NCBI RefSeq assembly: GCF_018873765.1
Contig: NC_057922.1
Span: 8,445,563 to 8,509,562, forward strand
Reading direction: 5' to 3'
From: Telopea speciosissima
Lineage: Eukaryota; Streptophyta; Magnoliopsida; Proteales; Proteaceae
DNA length: 64,000 nucleotides
The notes below the pieces were generated by a model. It saw only the letters and a program-made list of their open reading frames with translations. It was not told the origin of the DNA and made no database searches. Positions 36,483 through 48,400 of the stretch are shown piece after piece; position 1 is the stretch's first letter, and each line of letters starts with the position of its first letter. The translations under genes were made by a program, and so were the position numbers.

Positions 36483-37690
36483 CTTTTACATATAAATGTC
36501 CCTCAAATTGATACACCTAAGGCAGGCAAAAACAGAAAAATCAGGGTTGACCACGAAAACCATCCTCCATGCCCACTGAATTCCCAATTCAGCGGATCTA
36601 ACAAAAAAGATGCACTAGGTAACCATCCATAAAAGAATGCATTCCTGTGCAGCACTTTAATAATTGAGCAAGAAACTAGAGTATTTCAAAATACTAAAGC
36701 CGACAGAGATCCATGACAAGCATTAAAAGATCTGAGATCTCCAACAGAGGATCTCATGAACATATCTAAATCAGCATTCTGAAACAAGAGCATCATGAAC
36801 CCAAACAGAAAAAGGCATAAAAATATTGGATCTAAACAGTAAAGAGCTAAAACAGATCAATTGCACCAATAACAAAGAGAATAACCAGGATCCAACTAAT
36901 GCAAGAAAAACAGAGAATACTATATTACATCTGAAATATCAAAAATCAGAGCGTAAAATTTAAAGAAGGTTAAACCAACCAGATCAATGTCAATAACCGT
37001 ATGTTTATTACACGGAGATATTAATACATAAAAACAAATAGTTCATTTACATTGTGGATCACAGCATGAATTTTTAAGAAAGAAACAAAAGATTCAGTAT
37101 CATAAACCACCTCAACAACCTTGGATCAGTCCAGATCTACATTAAATCCCACAATAATACTCATTTATCAAGCCGAAAAATCCAAATCAACAACAATTCA
37201 TCATACGAAAGAGTTATTTAAATACAACTTCCCGTTAAAAATAATAAATACCGACAGAAATTTAGAAGGAAAGCGAATTTAAGACCTCAAAACTACTGGA
37301 TCTGCGGCATCTGCCTCAAACTCCGACAAACCAAAAACACCTCCACCAACATTTCATCCAAAAACCAAGGAGACAAACGAATAGGCTCATCCATTGAGCT
37401 CAAAATCAAAACAACAAAAAAAAAACACATTAAAGAGACTGTCAAAACCAGAGCTGAATGAGGATATACCTGGAGAAAGATCAATGAGATGGCATTGCTT
37501 GGAAAGAATTAAGCTTGGGAACCGATAGAAATCACCCAAGTGCCACAAAATCGCCTAAGATTTGCAGAGGAAGAACGCAAAGCTTCGTCGTGTTCTTTGC
37601 TTCTTCTATGCGTAAAGATAGCCGCTGAGAAGAGAAGGAGAGGAGGAGATATAGCAGAGGAAGCTCACTTTTAATTAGTATTTTATTAAT
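36483..37690 (-). promoter_or_regulatory. PMT 5' leader with intron
   Basis: A non-coding exon at about 37470-37670 ends CTCCAG before a GTATAT donor (37469); a 953-bp intron ends at a CCTTAG acceptor (36517), leaving about 34 bases of leader before the ATG at 36482. A 5'UTR intron is common in this family. The transcription start near 37670 is inferred from position only. Confidence 0.6.
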
Positions 37691-40600
37691 TAACTAATTA
37701 ATGAATATGATTATGTTAATAGAGGAGAGAGAGGGGGAAACAACCGGACAACCACAAGCAGGCCGTGATTTAAGTAGAGAAGAAGAGAGAGACTATGAAT
37801 AGGTGGATTTAGTAATACCACGTGACCTCCGTAAAGGGCACTACAGTAGGTGTCATTTGGTTGCCTTACGTCTCATTCTAAAGGGGTCAAGCTCACCGCT
37901 TAAAGAGGCCCACCTCCCATGTTGCTATACAATAATTGAAAATGATATGTTCAAGGGATAAAGATCTCTACTTGTGCTGTTTCCTACGCCTTTTCATAGG
38001 GATCCTGAAATGATGCTTCTGCCTCCTGGGTAGATGTCCAGATGTACTTTTTCCATTGGCGTAGATGCCTGTGTAAAGATCATACAACCAAGTGGAACAA
38101 AGACAAGGAGCTGTTTTGCACGATCATGTAGGAAGAGTTCCGCTGTTCATGGTATTAAGTATGATATCGTATCTATGAATATATATTGGTATTGTGGATA
38201 ACAAGATATCGATATTGATATTATACCAACGGTTTAATTTGAAGGTATTTTGGTTTAAAAAAATCCACTTTTTATCCAAATTTAAAGGTAAAAATGGTCC
38301 GATGTGACTTAATATTGTTACTAATAACATGATTTAAATTGCTATTCCTCATTGGATGGGGGTAGGACATGGTTAATATGAAAGTATCATTAAATACTCT
38401 ATACTCTTTGTCAAGGTTTTAAAACTCAAAATTGGGCATTAAGATTAGTGTTAACTAATTTCGATCCAATCAGGATTTAAAAGCACAATCGATTAAGATC
38501 GAAATCAGGTGAATTAGCCTAGATCACCCTAGAATTGGTGTTGTAAAGTCTTCTAGAGTTTTTTCGTACAATATTAAATGAGCTAGAACCAACCAAAATT
38601 AGGATCGACTGACTCCGATTCTTGAAACCTTGGATCCAATTCTAACTTAAGTTGATCAAAAATTGATCAAGACTTCATCGGACTAGTAGGGTATGTACGC
38701 GAGAGAGGGATAGACACACCGCCTACATGTGACAAGCTAATGTACGATAGGAAGACACTCAGAGTGCCCTCTACAGTCACATGGTTGTAGATCCAAGACA
38801 CTCGCAATATGCTTTGAAACAATTATTTATTACTAGTAATACGCTCGTTACGGTTTATTGTCAACTTAATACAGCAACCTATTAATATAAATTATTAAAC
38901 AATTGAATAAATTAAAGTTGAATTTTTTTTCCCATTTTTTTTGTATGAGTTAAACCTTTGGTTTGCTTGTCACGAAAATTGAACCTCTTAGTTATACATG
39001 AAAACCTAGCCTTCGTGGGTGGTTAGAAAACCATAGCTCAATCTCTTAAGTTCCATGGCCTTCAACTGTACTGATCTCTGCTACAAATCTGTTTGGTCTA
39101 TTTCTATTTTTCGAGCTGAAATTGACCCTCTTAAACAGGGTGCACTTCTGATTATCTTCTGTGATTAAAATCTAATATCTCCAACCGTGAGCAAACCAAT
39201 TGGTTGGATTTAGACAACCCTGGTTTTCTGATGAACCCATTCCGGTTTGACTCATTCCATAATCGGGTCAGCCTTTTCAACCTTTGTTCTATAAGACATT
39301 AGGTTCAACCACTTGAGCTGATCATTGGGCTGTAAGACAGGTCGCATGAAGGGTGAATGGGGGACTAAAGAAGCATTTGAAAGGACATTTTAATCAATTT
39401 TTTTAAGAACTATTTAAAAAAAAAAAATTGGTAAACAACTATTCAAATTTCTTATATATTAAAGTTATGTTTAATATGCATTTTCAGGGTAGATTATGAG
39501 TCTAGAACACATTCTGAAGTGTTATTATAGAGAACAATCGAGTTTTAGAATGTGTTATAAACCCAAGATCTATTCTTAATTCATTAATATGCTTATATAA
39601 GATGTACCTTTAGAACTTGACAAAGTCAGAGGACGCAATTCTTTAACAGAAGGAGCTGGACTTTGATCCTCAAAAGATATAAAGTGCAGTTCCTAAGTTG
39701 GCATGACACTGCAAATTAAAGGCCCAAATCTAGGAGACTACACGAATGGCTGAGTGGCTACATAGACTTTCGATGCAAGAAGAATGAATCATACCAAACA
39801 CAACCTAAATTTCAAGCTACGTCTCAATTTTATGGTTCACCACGTGTATTACATTTTGTTACTCGTGCAATTAGTTAGAAGGATAGGTGAACACTAATCG
39901 GTTGTGTAACCCCTGCAATAGCATGGTAGCCAATGAAACTACGCATAAAGGCATTGGTTTGGATGTAATTCTCAATTTCATTGGGGACTGGACAGTCTTT
40001 TCACAGATAAAGGCATTAGTTTATCTAGATGCAGGAACCACACTAATCAAGCGACCAGTTAACGTTCTTTATCCTTAATTAGAATTAGCAAATGAAACAA
40101 TTCTAGTTTTTAAGCAAACAATACTCAATTTAGTTTTAAAATTAACACTTAATTAGAGAACAGTGGGGCCGACCTATGCCAAAATTTAGGCGCCACTTGA
40201 CTTTCTTGATGTCAATTATAGAGATTGATACAAGAATTTCAAGGTTTAGAGTAACGCAAAGGACCCTAACCCTACCAAATACCACTTTGGTGGAGGATTG
40301 GTGGCCAGGGAGCGACAAGATGAGTGATTCCTTGAACCGATACGACACAGATGGTTTGTTCCGAAAACGAATACGTTGTAGTAGTAGGACCCATTTTTAA
40401 CCCAATCAGAGATATTTTAACCTAATATGCTAATCATCATCATAGACGAAAGCAACCTTTCTCCTACCAAATCAATTCTATGGTGACGTTTGGTTTTGAT
40501 GCAATTGCAACTTTTCACTTGTCAAGGCCAATAACTGGAGTCGGGCGTGGAGTAGGGGAAAAAGAACGTAAACGACAGTCGGTGGTGGAAAAATACCTTT

Positions 40601-42600
40601 CATTCAAAGTACGCGTTTTACACTTTCACTTGTTTGCATTATGAGAACCAGCGACAAGGTCAATCCATCGGTCTCGATCTCCTCACTTCCATGTTAAAAA
40701 TAAAAAATAAAAATTCCATTAGTTGATTGATTAATTAAGAAGTTTGACTTTTGAAAGAGTCTGAATGAAGTAAGATCTTGGAGGTTTGTGTGGTGAGATG
40801 TGGTGGGCCCTATTCTTCTCATTTTCGTCATCACTGTTGATTCTACGGTGATTTATGGGAGATATCTGATCCATTGAATCTTTATGCGGTGCGGTACAGC
40901 GGATCATGGTAATGGGGAAAGGTGCTTGGCAGCTTGGGCACGTTCATTTACAGCTAAGGCATTAAAATACTTTAATCCTGCGTCCATTTTATGAAAGTAA
41001 TTTAGCAATTAAAGCATATCGAAAGATCCCGAGGTGCCTAGGTACTCTGCAACATGTATTCGAACCCGGATCACCTCCATGACCCAAGCGGTTTCAAAAA
41101 CGGGTTTGGATCATCCGACGACCCGATATGTATTTAACTCTGTCAGCTACTGGTCCGACGTGTACCACCGACATCAGCCGATACTCTTATATCAGTGGCT
41201 TTCGATCCAATATTCATTAGGGCGAGAGAACGCTGCTGGGCCTCTAGAGGCTGTACGTGCACATTAGCGAATGGGAGTGTGCATACAACCATCGTTCTGG
41301 ATGGGATTTTCTCATTTTTATGAGGTAGTATGGTACTTTCATGTATTTTTGTGTCTATACATAAGAGTAATATGAACCATGTGATCAAATAGAGTTCTTT
41401 TTTATATTAATGATTGTTAAAAATTTTGGAATGACGTTGGATAAAAACTGACTATGGATAGTGAATAACAGCCTCCAAAACATTTTTTCCAACAATTTGC
41501 AAGGACTTTTGAATAAATTATGTATTTCTGTATAATAAAGGCTATGCTATGCTAATGAGCTTGTAGATTTTAATTCCTTAATCAATTTAGAATCAACTAA
41601 ATTATTATGGACAAAGTTTTTCTTCACTGCATGGGAAAGTTCACCACACCATCCTAGGGTTCATAAACTCCTACAAAGTTTTAGTATTTTCCCCGAAATA
41701 CTTTTGTGATATCCACTCGTATCCGTTTAAAGTCAATGCGGTCGATCAATTTTTATTCTTGGCCTATAATTACGATGGGCGTAAGAAAACTTGGTCCATT
41801 TTTTATAGTAGCATAAACATGGGGACCAACAACATGCTAGGACTTTTAATAATGGGGGTTAATTCCTGTCACTCTCCTATACTTGCTCCATAATATGCAA
41901 ACTCTCCTACTCATAATTTTTTTTCCTGTTTATTTATTGTAGTAAAATAAAACAACAAATGAAGATTTGAGAGACTAGTATAATAATATGATCTTAAATA
42001 ATAAAACTCAATGATGATGGTAGTACTCCACTTGAAAAACACTTAAACTTGAACCCTAACTATGTCTTATTGCAACTTGCTTCAAATGAACCTCTACGTG
42101 AAGATGGGGCTGAGTCGTGCCACCAGTGACTATCCTTGAAATTGTATTCACCATCTATAGTGCAAGAGTGTTCTTGGGAATCAATCCCCCAAGATGAAAC
42201 AACCCCTCAAGCCCTCCAATAGTTTTTGCACTCACTTGTTGGGCCACTTCGAGGCACTCTCACACTATGATCAATTAACCAACAGAATAAGGAAGACAAG
42301 ACTCTCAAAAACCAGTAAATGGAACCAAAAGCTGTGAGAGAGAGAGAAAGGGAGCTAGGACTACTTAAATGATCATTGGAAAAGCCAAAAATGTCTCTTG
42401 TTTATGGAGGAAAGAAGCTCTTCGAAGTGCTTGTCCAAGGAAGTCCCAAAGTGGGTGTCTCTATAAGACAAGATACAAACAAACAGCCGTTATCGGCACC
42501 GGATGCACGCTAACTGACACTCAGGAGGAGTTGTTGATGTCGATTGCAAGTCAGTCAACATCGACCATTTAAAAGAGAAAGGGAGGTTCTGAGAGACCCG
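37691..42600. other. Long intergenic region with MITE fragments
   Basis: No gene is recognised. A MITE-like unit lies at about 38412-38634 (caaggttttaaaac against ttgaaaccttgg). Copies of the dispersed 'agagatct...acccctgca' family occur near 37955 and 39880-40010. The short ORFs at 39887-41388 have no domains. The sequence at about 42000-42260 could be non-coding flank of the copia relic, but I could not define an LTR. Confidence 0.5.
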
Positions 42601-42618
42601 ATGCCATTTTCTCTTTAT

Positions 42619-44345
42619 CTAGCATTTGATGCACCAAGACCGACGTTGGTAGCGCCTAATCCAACTTGGATGAGCTAGATCTGGCACCGATATTTGTCTG
42701 GTGAACACAAGAAAGGATTTATCAAGAGATCCTTCCGGTCTAAACTTGTTCCTAAAAATCCACTTGTATCCAACACTTTGGCACCAGGTGGAAGATTTGC
42801 CACTTTCCAAGTGTGGTTTTCTACAATGGAATCCAACTCATTTTTTATTGCCTTTTTCCAAAATATAACATCAGATGATATTTCCATTTCTTGATAAGTT
42901 AAAGGGTCCTTATCAACAAAGTAGATTGGCAAATCATTTTATCTCTTACTCCTTCTAGGTTAGACATCACTACTAATCAAAGCGTCTATTGATGTAAATC
43001 CATTATTCTTGGAAGATGAACTATCACCCACATAGAGATCCTTCCTCATAAGGAACACAATATCAAAGAATTCAGTATGTCTAGATTCAAGAATTGTGTT
43101 TGCATCAAACAAGTTTTCTAAAGTCTTTACCACAAAAAAACTATTGGCGGCACTATGTTGTGCTTACCCAATAAATATAGAATCACAAGTTTTCGGTTCT
43201 ATTTTCCTATTTTTAGGTTCAAGTATACCAATCTTTTCTAGGCATCCTCAAGGCCCAAACTTTTCACCCCAAAAAGTTAATGGTAAACCTAAACTCAATA
43301 ACATAGAATTCATCATTTTCTACCTCATCATTGGTCCTAATAAGATAAACTTTAGTATCCCTAGAATAGACATCAATATAGGTTATAAAGTACATTTTTC
43401 CACTTCTTTTTGTTTTGTTTTTTTTTTTTTTTTTGGTAAAACCTTTTTCCACTTTTTGACTCATGGGACTTAAATTTACCAAGGTCACTATGAACTAAGT
43501 CTTATAGGCCAATTTGTCGTCTTTCAATCGATTTATGAGGCTTCTTAATGAATTTAGATTCCACACATGTAGGGCACTTGTGTAAGGTCGATTCAAACTT
43601 ACCTTCTATAAGTCTTAAATTAAATAGGCTTTTAATATATGGTGCACTACGGTGTCCTAATCTACATGACATAAATCATAAGACTTAAACAAATAAGAAG
43701 AAGATGGAATTCCAATTCATAATATTGGCAACACTTTACACAAATAATCCATTTGATACATATTCAAAATACATCTCCCTTCAAGATTATGGTCTTAGTA
43801 GCCTCAAAGGTCAATTTCAGTCATGACTTATTGAGGAAAGAGCCCGACATCAAATCCCAACAAATTTCAAGAACATGTAGCACATCCTTCAACATGAGGG
43901 TCTTTCTCGAATAAAAACTTTATAGTAAGTTGTGACATTTGAAAATTTCCCATATAAACTAGGTCACCAGAGTCAACCGTTGAATACTTGACAAAGAGTT
44001 ACAATCTGTACAGATATGCTTGGTAGCATCTGTGTCTATGACCGATTCTTTTGGTTTTTCAACAAAATTTACCTTTGCAAACAATTACTCCTCTATGAGA
44101 TTCACTATGGGCTTAAAGTGTCCCTTCTTTCTTGAGTTTACAACACTCTTTCTTGAAGTGTCCAAGCTTGCCACAACAAACTAGTTTCCCTTTTTCTTCC
44201 TGAACTTCATCTCCTTCTTGGCATGGAGAAACTTCTTGGATTGCTCACCTTTATTGGATTCAACAAGATTGGCATTAGACTTGAATTCCTTTGCTCTTTC
44301 CACCTTGTCCTTTTCCTGACTCTTGAATTGCTCACCTTTGCCAGA
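42619..44345 (-). mobile_element. Ty1-copia retrotransposon relic (gag-pol part)
   Basis: On the minus strand from right to left: a gag zinc-knuckle region (about 44150-44345), a GAG-pre-integrase and integrase stretch (about 43100-43650, TYIDVYSRDTKVYLIRTND), and the start of the reverse transcriptase (about 42619-42930, WKKAIKNELDSIVENHTW). The order is that of Ty1-copia. It is clearly broken, with many interruptions; no LTRs were defined. It looks old. Confidence 0.8.
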
Positions 44346-44400
44346 CTCAATAAAGAGTAATTACACTGGAAGTAAATCTAGAATATGACACATCATAACC

Positions 44401-44560
44401 GGATCTTTATCCCCTCCAGTTCTTTGTCTGGTCCAATTCCCCAATGCCTTTAATAGGGGGTGCAATGATCACCCTACCCCTATCCGAACACTTTGCCTGG
44501 GTGAGGTTCACAACCCCTTATTACAGGCACTGGGGAGGAAAGTAGAGGAGATAATTTTCC
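44401..44560. mobile_element. MITE, same family as 1512-1679
   Basis: It starts ggatctttatc and ends gataattttcc, and shares the interior ccaccctacccctgcc-like block with the copy at 1512-1679. Imperfect 10-bp flanks (catcataacc and tgttataacc) are a plausible decayed target duplication. It lies at the edge of the copia relic. Confidence 0.65.
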
Positions 44561-44698
44561 TGTTATAACCTAAAAATCTGCTACCTATTCTCCCTTCTTT
44601 CTCTCTCTGGTCCATAATTCCATTAGCATTATCTATTTATTATTTTTAATCACAGAGGTGGGACTCACATATTGTTTCTTCTTCAGAGGGAAGAACAC

Positions 44699-45003
44699 CT
44701 AGGGGTGTCAATTCCAGGCCATACCCGGCCCGGTTAGGGTCTAGGATAGGGGTGTCAATTCCAGGCTCGACCCGTCATACCCTAGTGAGCCCGACCTGTC
44801 CCATGTACTAAACGTATTGGGCTTAAAACCCATTTAGATTTAAACAGACCCATAAACCGGTTCTGCACCGTTTAAGGCCCAATTATAGCCCGAGCCCATC
44901 CTGGCCCAGCCTGATTATATAAATGGACGGTCACAGTGCAGACTTTAAACACCATGAGGGCCGGCTAGGCCCAACCAAGCCCGAACAGTTGACATCCCTA
45001 CCT
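44699..45003. mobile_element. hAT-like MITE with duplicated left end
   Basis: The left end taggggtgtcaattccaggc occurs twice, at 44699 and 44748, and the right end ttgacatcccta at about 44990-45001 is its inverted match (11 of 12). The interior has GGCCC-rich words. It may be a nested or partly duplicated hAT-type MITE upstream of PRORP. Confidence 0.6.
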
Positions 45004-45480
45004 CCCTTGCCCTGCACCACAATCCAACGGTCCAACCCCACCCCATCTGCAACCTCACCCTGTCATAATTTGGATTTACTTAAGAGAGTAATTACCTTAT
45101 ATGTACGTCTAGAGGATCCGGCCTCTAATGGGGCCTTGCGGTTTCATCTGTGACTCTGCACAATTCTTGAGTAATAGATTCATAAAGGGCACAAAAAGCA
45201 GTCCATTTAGATTTCTAGAATCTTGATTTCACATTTCACCTTGAAGGATGGGGTCAGTCATCGTTGCAGATGTGTCTTAATAAGTTTCTGAGTTGGCTCG
45301 GGTTGGAATGTATTATCCTCGGATGAGTTGCTGCAGATAAAATGGGCGGGTAAGGGTTGGAAGGTAGAACTTGAAGAAGGAAGAAGCAGCAATAACGTTC
45401 CATGTTCAAATCTTACAGGACTAGGCTTGGATCAGCTGAAATTGAATATTGTTTTCTCAACCAGAGGAAAACCAGCAGCA

Positions 45481-48400
45481 ATGCTCTTCGCAAGCTCTAT
45501 CGCTGTCACGCCTTCACTGACTAGGAACCACTTCCTTTTCACCTTCTTGACCAAGATTCCATCACTCTTATTCGGTTACAGCAGTAATGTCCATCGTCAT
45601 CTTCTCCATTACCCCTCTCTCAAACACCTCAACAGAGACAGCAATAGGTTCTCCATGAACAAATCAACACGTCTCTGCTCAACAGCGCTCTCTGCAATAG
45701 CCCCCATTCATGAATCCTCAACAACAACCAAGGCTGAAGTTTCCAACAAATCAAAGCGGAAAGCCTATCGAGAATCTCCCGAAGGTATGCTTCGACACAA
45801 GCTCGATATGTGTTCGAAGCACGGTGACCTCGCCGAAGCCCTTTGGCTCTATGATGATGCTCGGAGTAAAGGTATCCCACTTAAGCAACACCATTACAAC
45901 GTTCTGCTCTACCTTTGCTCTTCTTCTTCTCAATCTAAGCTTGAATCGGAGAGTGGCGGAAAAAATGAGAACAGCTTGAATTTGGGTTTAAGAAGGGGTT
46001 TGGAGATTTTTCAGCAAATGGGTATCGATAAAATTGCTCCAAATGAGGCTACGTTTACTAGTGTAGCGAGATTGGCTGTGGCTATGGAAGACCCAGATAT
46101 GGCTTTTGATATGGTGAAGAGGATGATGAGTTGTGAAATCCCACCGAGGTTGAGGTCATATGGGCCGGCATTATTTGGGTTCTGTGAGAAGGGAGAGGCA
46201 GATAAGGCTTATGAGGTTGATGCTCACATGGCATCGTCTGGGGTGTCACCAGAGGAGCCAGAGCTTGCTGCGTTGCTAGGGCTTAGTTCAGATGTAGCCA
46301 GAGGGGATAGGGTTTATGAGATGTTGCACAGACTGAGAACCACAGTGAGGCAAGTGTCAGAATCGACGGCTGAAACTGTTGAGAGGTGGTTTAATTCTGA
46401 TGCGGCTGCAGATGTAGGGAAGGAGAATTGGGAGGTGAACAAGGTGAAAGAAGCAATTACGAAGGGTGGAGGAGGGTGGCATGGGCAGGGGTGGTTGGGG
46501 AAAGGGAAATGGAAAGTTGAGAGAACTGAGATGGATGAGACTGGTGTGTGTCGTATTTGTGGAGAGCAGTTGGTTTGTATAGATATTGATCCATTGGAGA
46601 CACAGAATTTTGCCACCTCATTATCCAGCTTAGCTTGCAAGAGGGAGGTTAAGGCTGATTTCAATGGCTTTCAGGTACAACTCTGTTGCTTTTATTTTCC
46701 TTTATCGATATCATACCTAATCTGTTGAATGGAACGCAAATTGCTTTCTCGATACTGTAATCCAGGTTTTATGGATTGAAAATCATTTTAGTTCTTTCTG
46801 CTTCTTGTAATCATATAGCGGACTACATTTCTACAGCTTGAGATTTAGAAGAATGATCATTATTCTTTCTGCGTACGTGGTTTATGATTTTGAATGTTGA
46901 ATAATGTAAATTCCAGTTTAATGTCGTTCTAGAAATTGTTTTGGGTGGATTTGAATTCGCAGGCAAGTTTACAGGATGGGGAGTTTTTCTTATCATTTGA
47001 CTTGTGGTATTGTGATACTTGAAGCATCTCGCATCTTTATACTTTTATCCTCACTTTAAGTTTGATATGCCAATCTTTATAAATTTTCTTTATCTCAAGC
47101 TTTTGTGAAAGGTTCCAATATGAAATAATGTAATGTCAGTTGTGAAGAGTTAATTTGAACAAACCAGAGAAACGTGCTAAATTCCCTATTTCAGGGATGA
47201 GTAAAAGGCAGAAGAAAAGTGTTTTCCTTTTGTTTTTTGTGACTTTATTCTGTCTTGGATTTTTTCCTTTTTATATTTTCCCACCCTCTAGCGAAGTGCA
47301 GAAAACTTAAGAGGTTCTGATGGAAATGCTTAGTCTTTCGCTAATGTGACTAGGCTTGAAATCTGAAACCTTGATTATTAAATAGTTATCTGGTTTTCAG
47401 GTGAGGTGTTTGCTCGTCCCCTTCAAGATAAAGTTATATGGTGACTTGGTCATGTTAACTAGCTGTTAATGCATATATGGATATACTTTGTATAGTTGTA
47501 GAACTTTTCTTTCCTTAATCAGTATGAAGGCTCAACTATTATAGGCACCAAAACATATTTTTTGTGTTTAGTGTTGAGGTTCCTATTTACTACAAAAGAG
47601 TTGACCTCCTAGACAACTGCAGGGCCAGCTGGGAAAATTCATGAGCCATCTAAATTATCTGCTTTCTATTGCCAAGAAAAGCTTGAGATGTCACATAAAT
47701 ATGACCAGTGCAAATATCGAAGATCACTTTTATCTCTTCTCTGTTTGCTCACTTTGAAAATTTTTTAAGTTTGGAAATGTGTATGCTTGTTTAGGTGAAG
47801 TTAAGCATGCTTGTTTTTTTGGAATGAACCATACCACAGAAGCATCAAAGAGTTTCTGTTCATGAGCATCTAAATGCATAGTAACAGTTATAAGTCTTTA
47901 TGAGGCGAATCGGCTACTTTTGCATTTGATTTTTAGTTCTTTCTTGCTTGCCATTCCTGAAGATGGTAAACCTTTTCAGAGGACGTCTTGTGCTGAAGTG
48001 GTTATCCAACTGTTTCTCTTGCTTCTAATTTACTGATGTTATTGTTAACTAATGTTCTCTATCTTCTTCAACTGTTTGGACCGACAAAATATGGTCATCA
48101 AATCGGACACGAGTGGCATGTCCCTTTAGACGAGTAGCAGCAAGCACCTTGTTTCAGTTTGAACAGGCACATCAAGCTGAATGCTGTGCTATTTTACCAT
48201 TTTCATTTCCACTCCTCAATTCTCATTCATTTGTTCTTGTTGAGGGTTTAAGATGCAATTTTTTGCCTGGGTTGGGACCAGGGAAAAATGAATTCCTTGA
48301 TGAAGTTAAAAACATGAACAGTAAATACAGAGCCGTCTTAGGAAGAAATTATCTTTCTAAGATGGTGCATCTAGCTTTTTTGTGAAGTTATACAGTTTGT

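Noticed and set aside
45328-45480. Upstream in-frame start for PRORP
   Set aside because: The extra 51 residues are not targeting-like; the ATG at 45481 begins a typical transit peptide.
48113-48385. 90-codon ORF inside PRORP intron 1
   Set aside because: No domain, no splice context; the flanking exons join perfectly without it.
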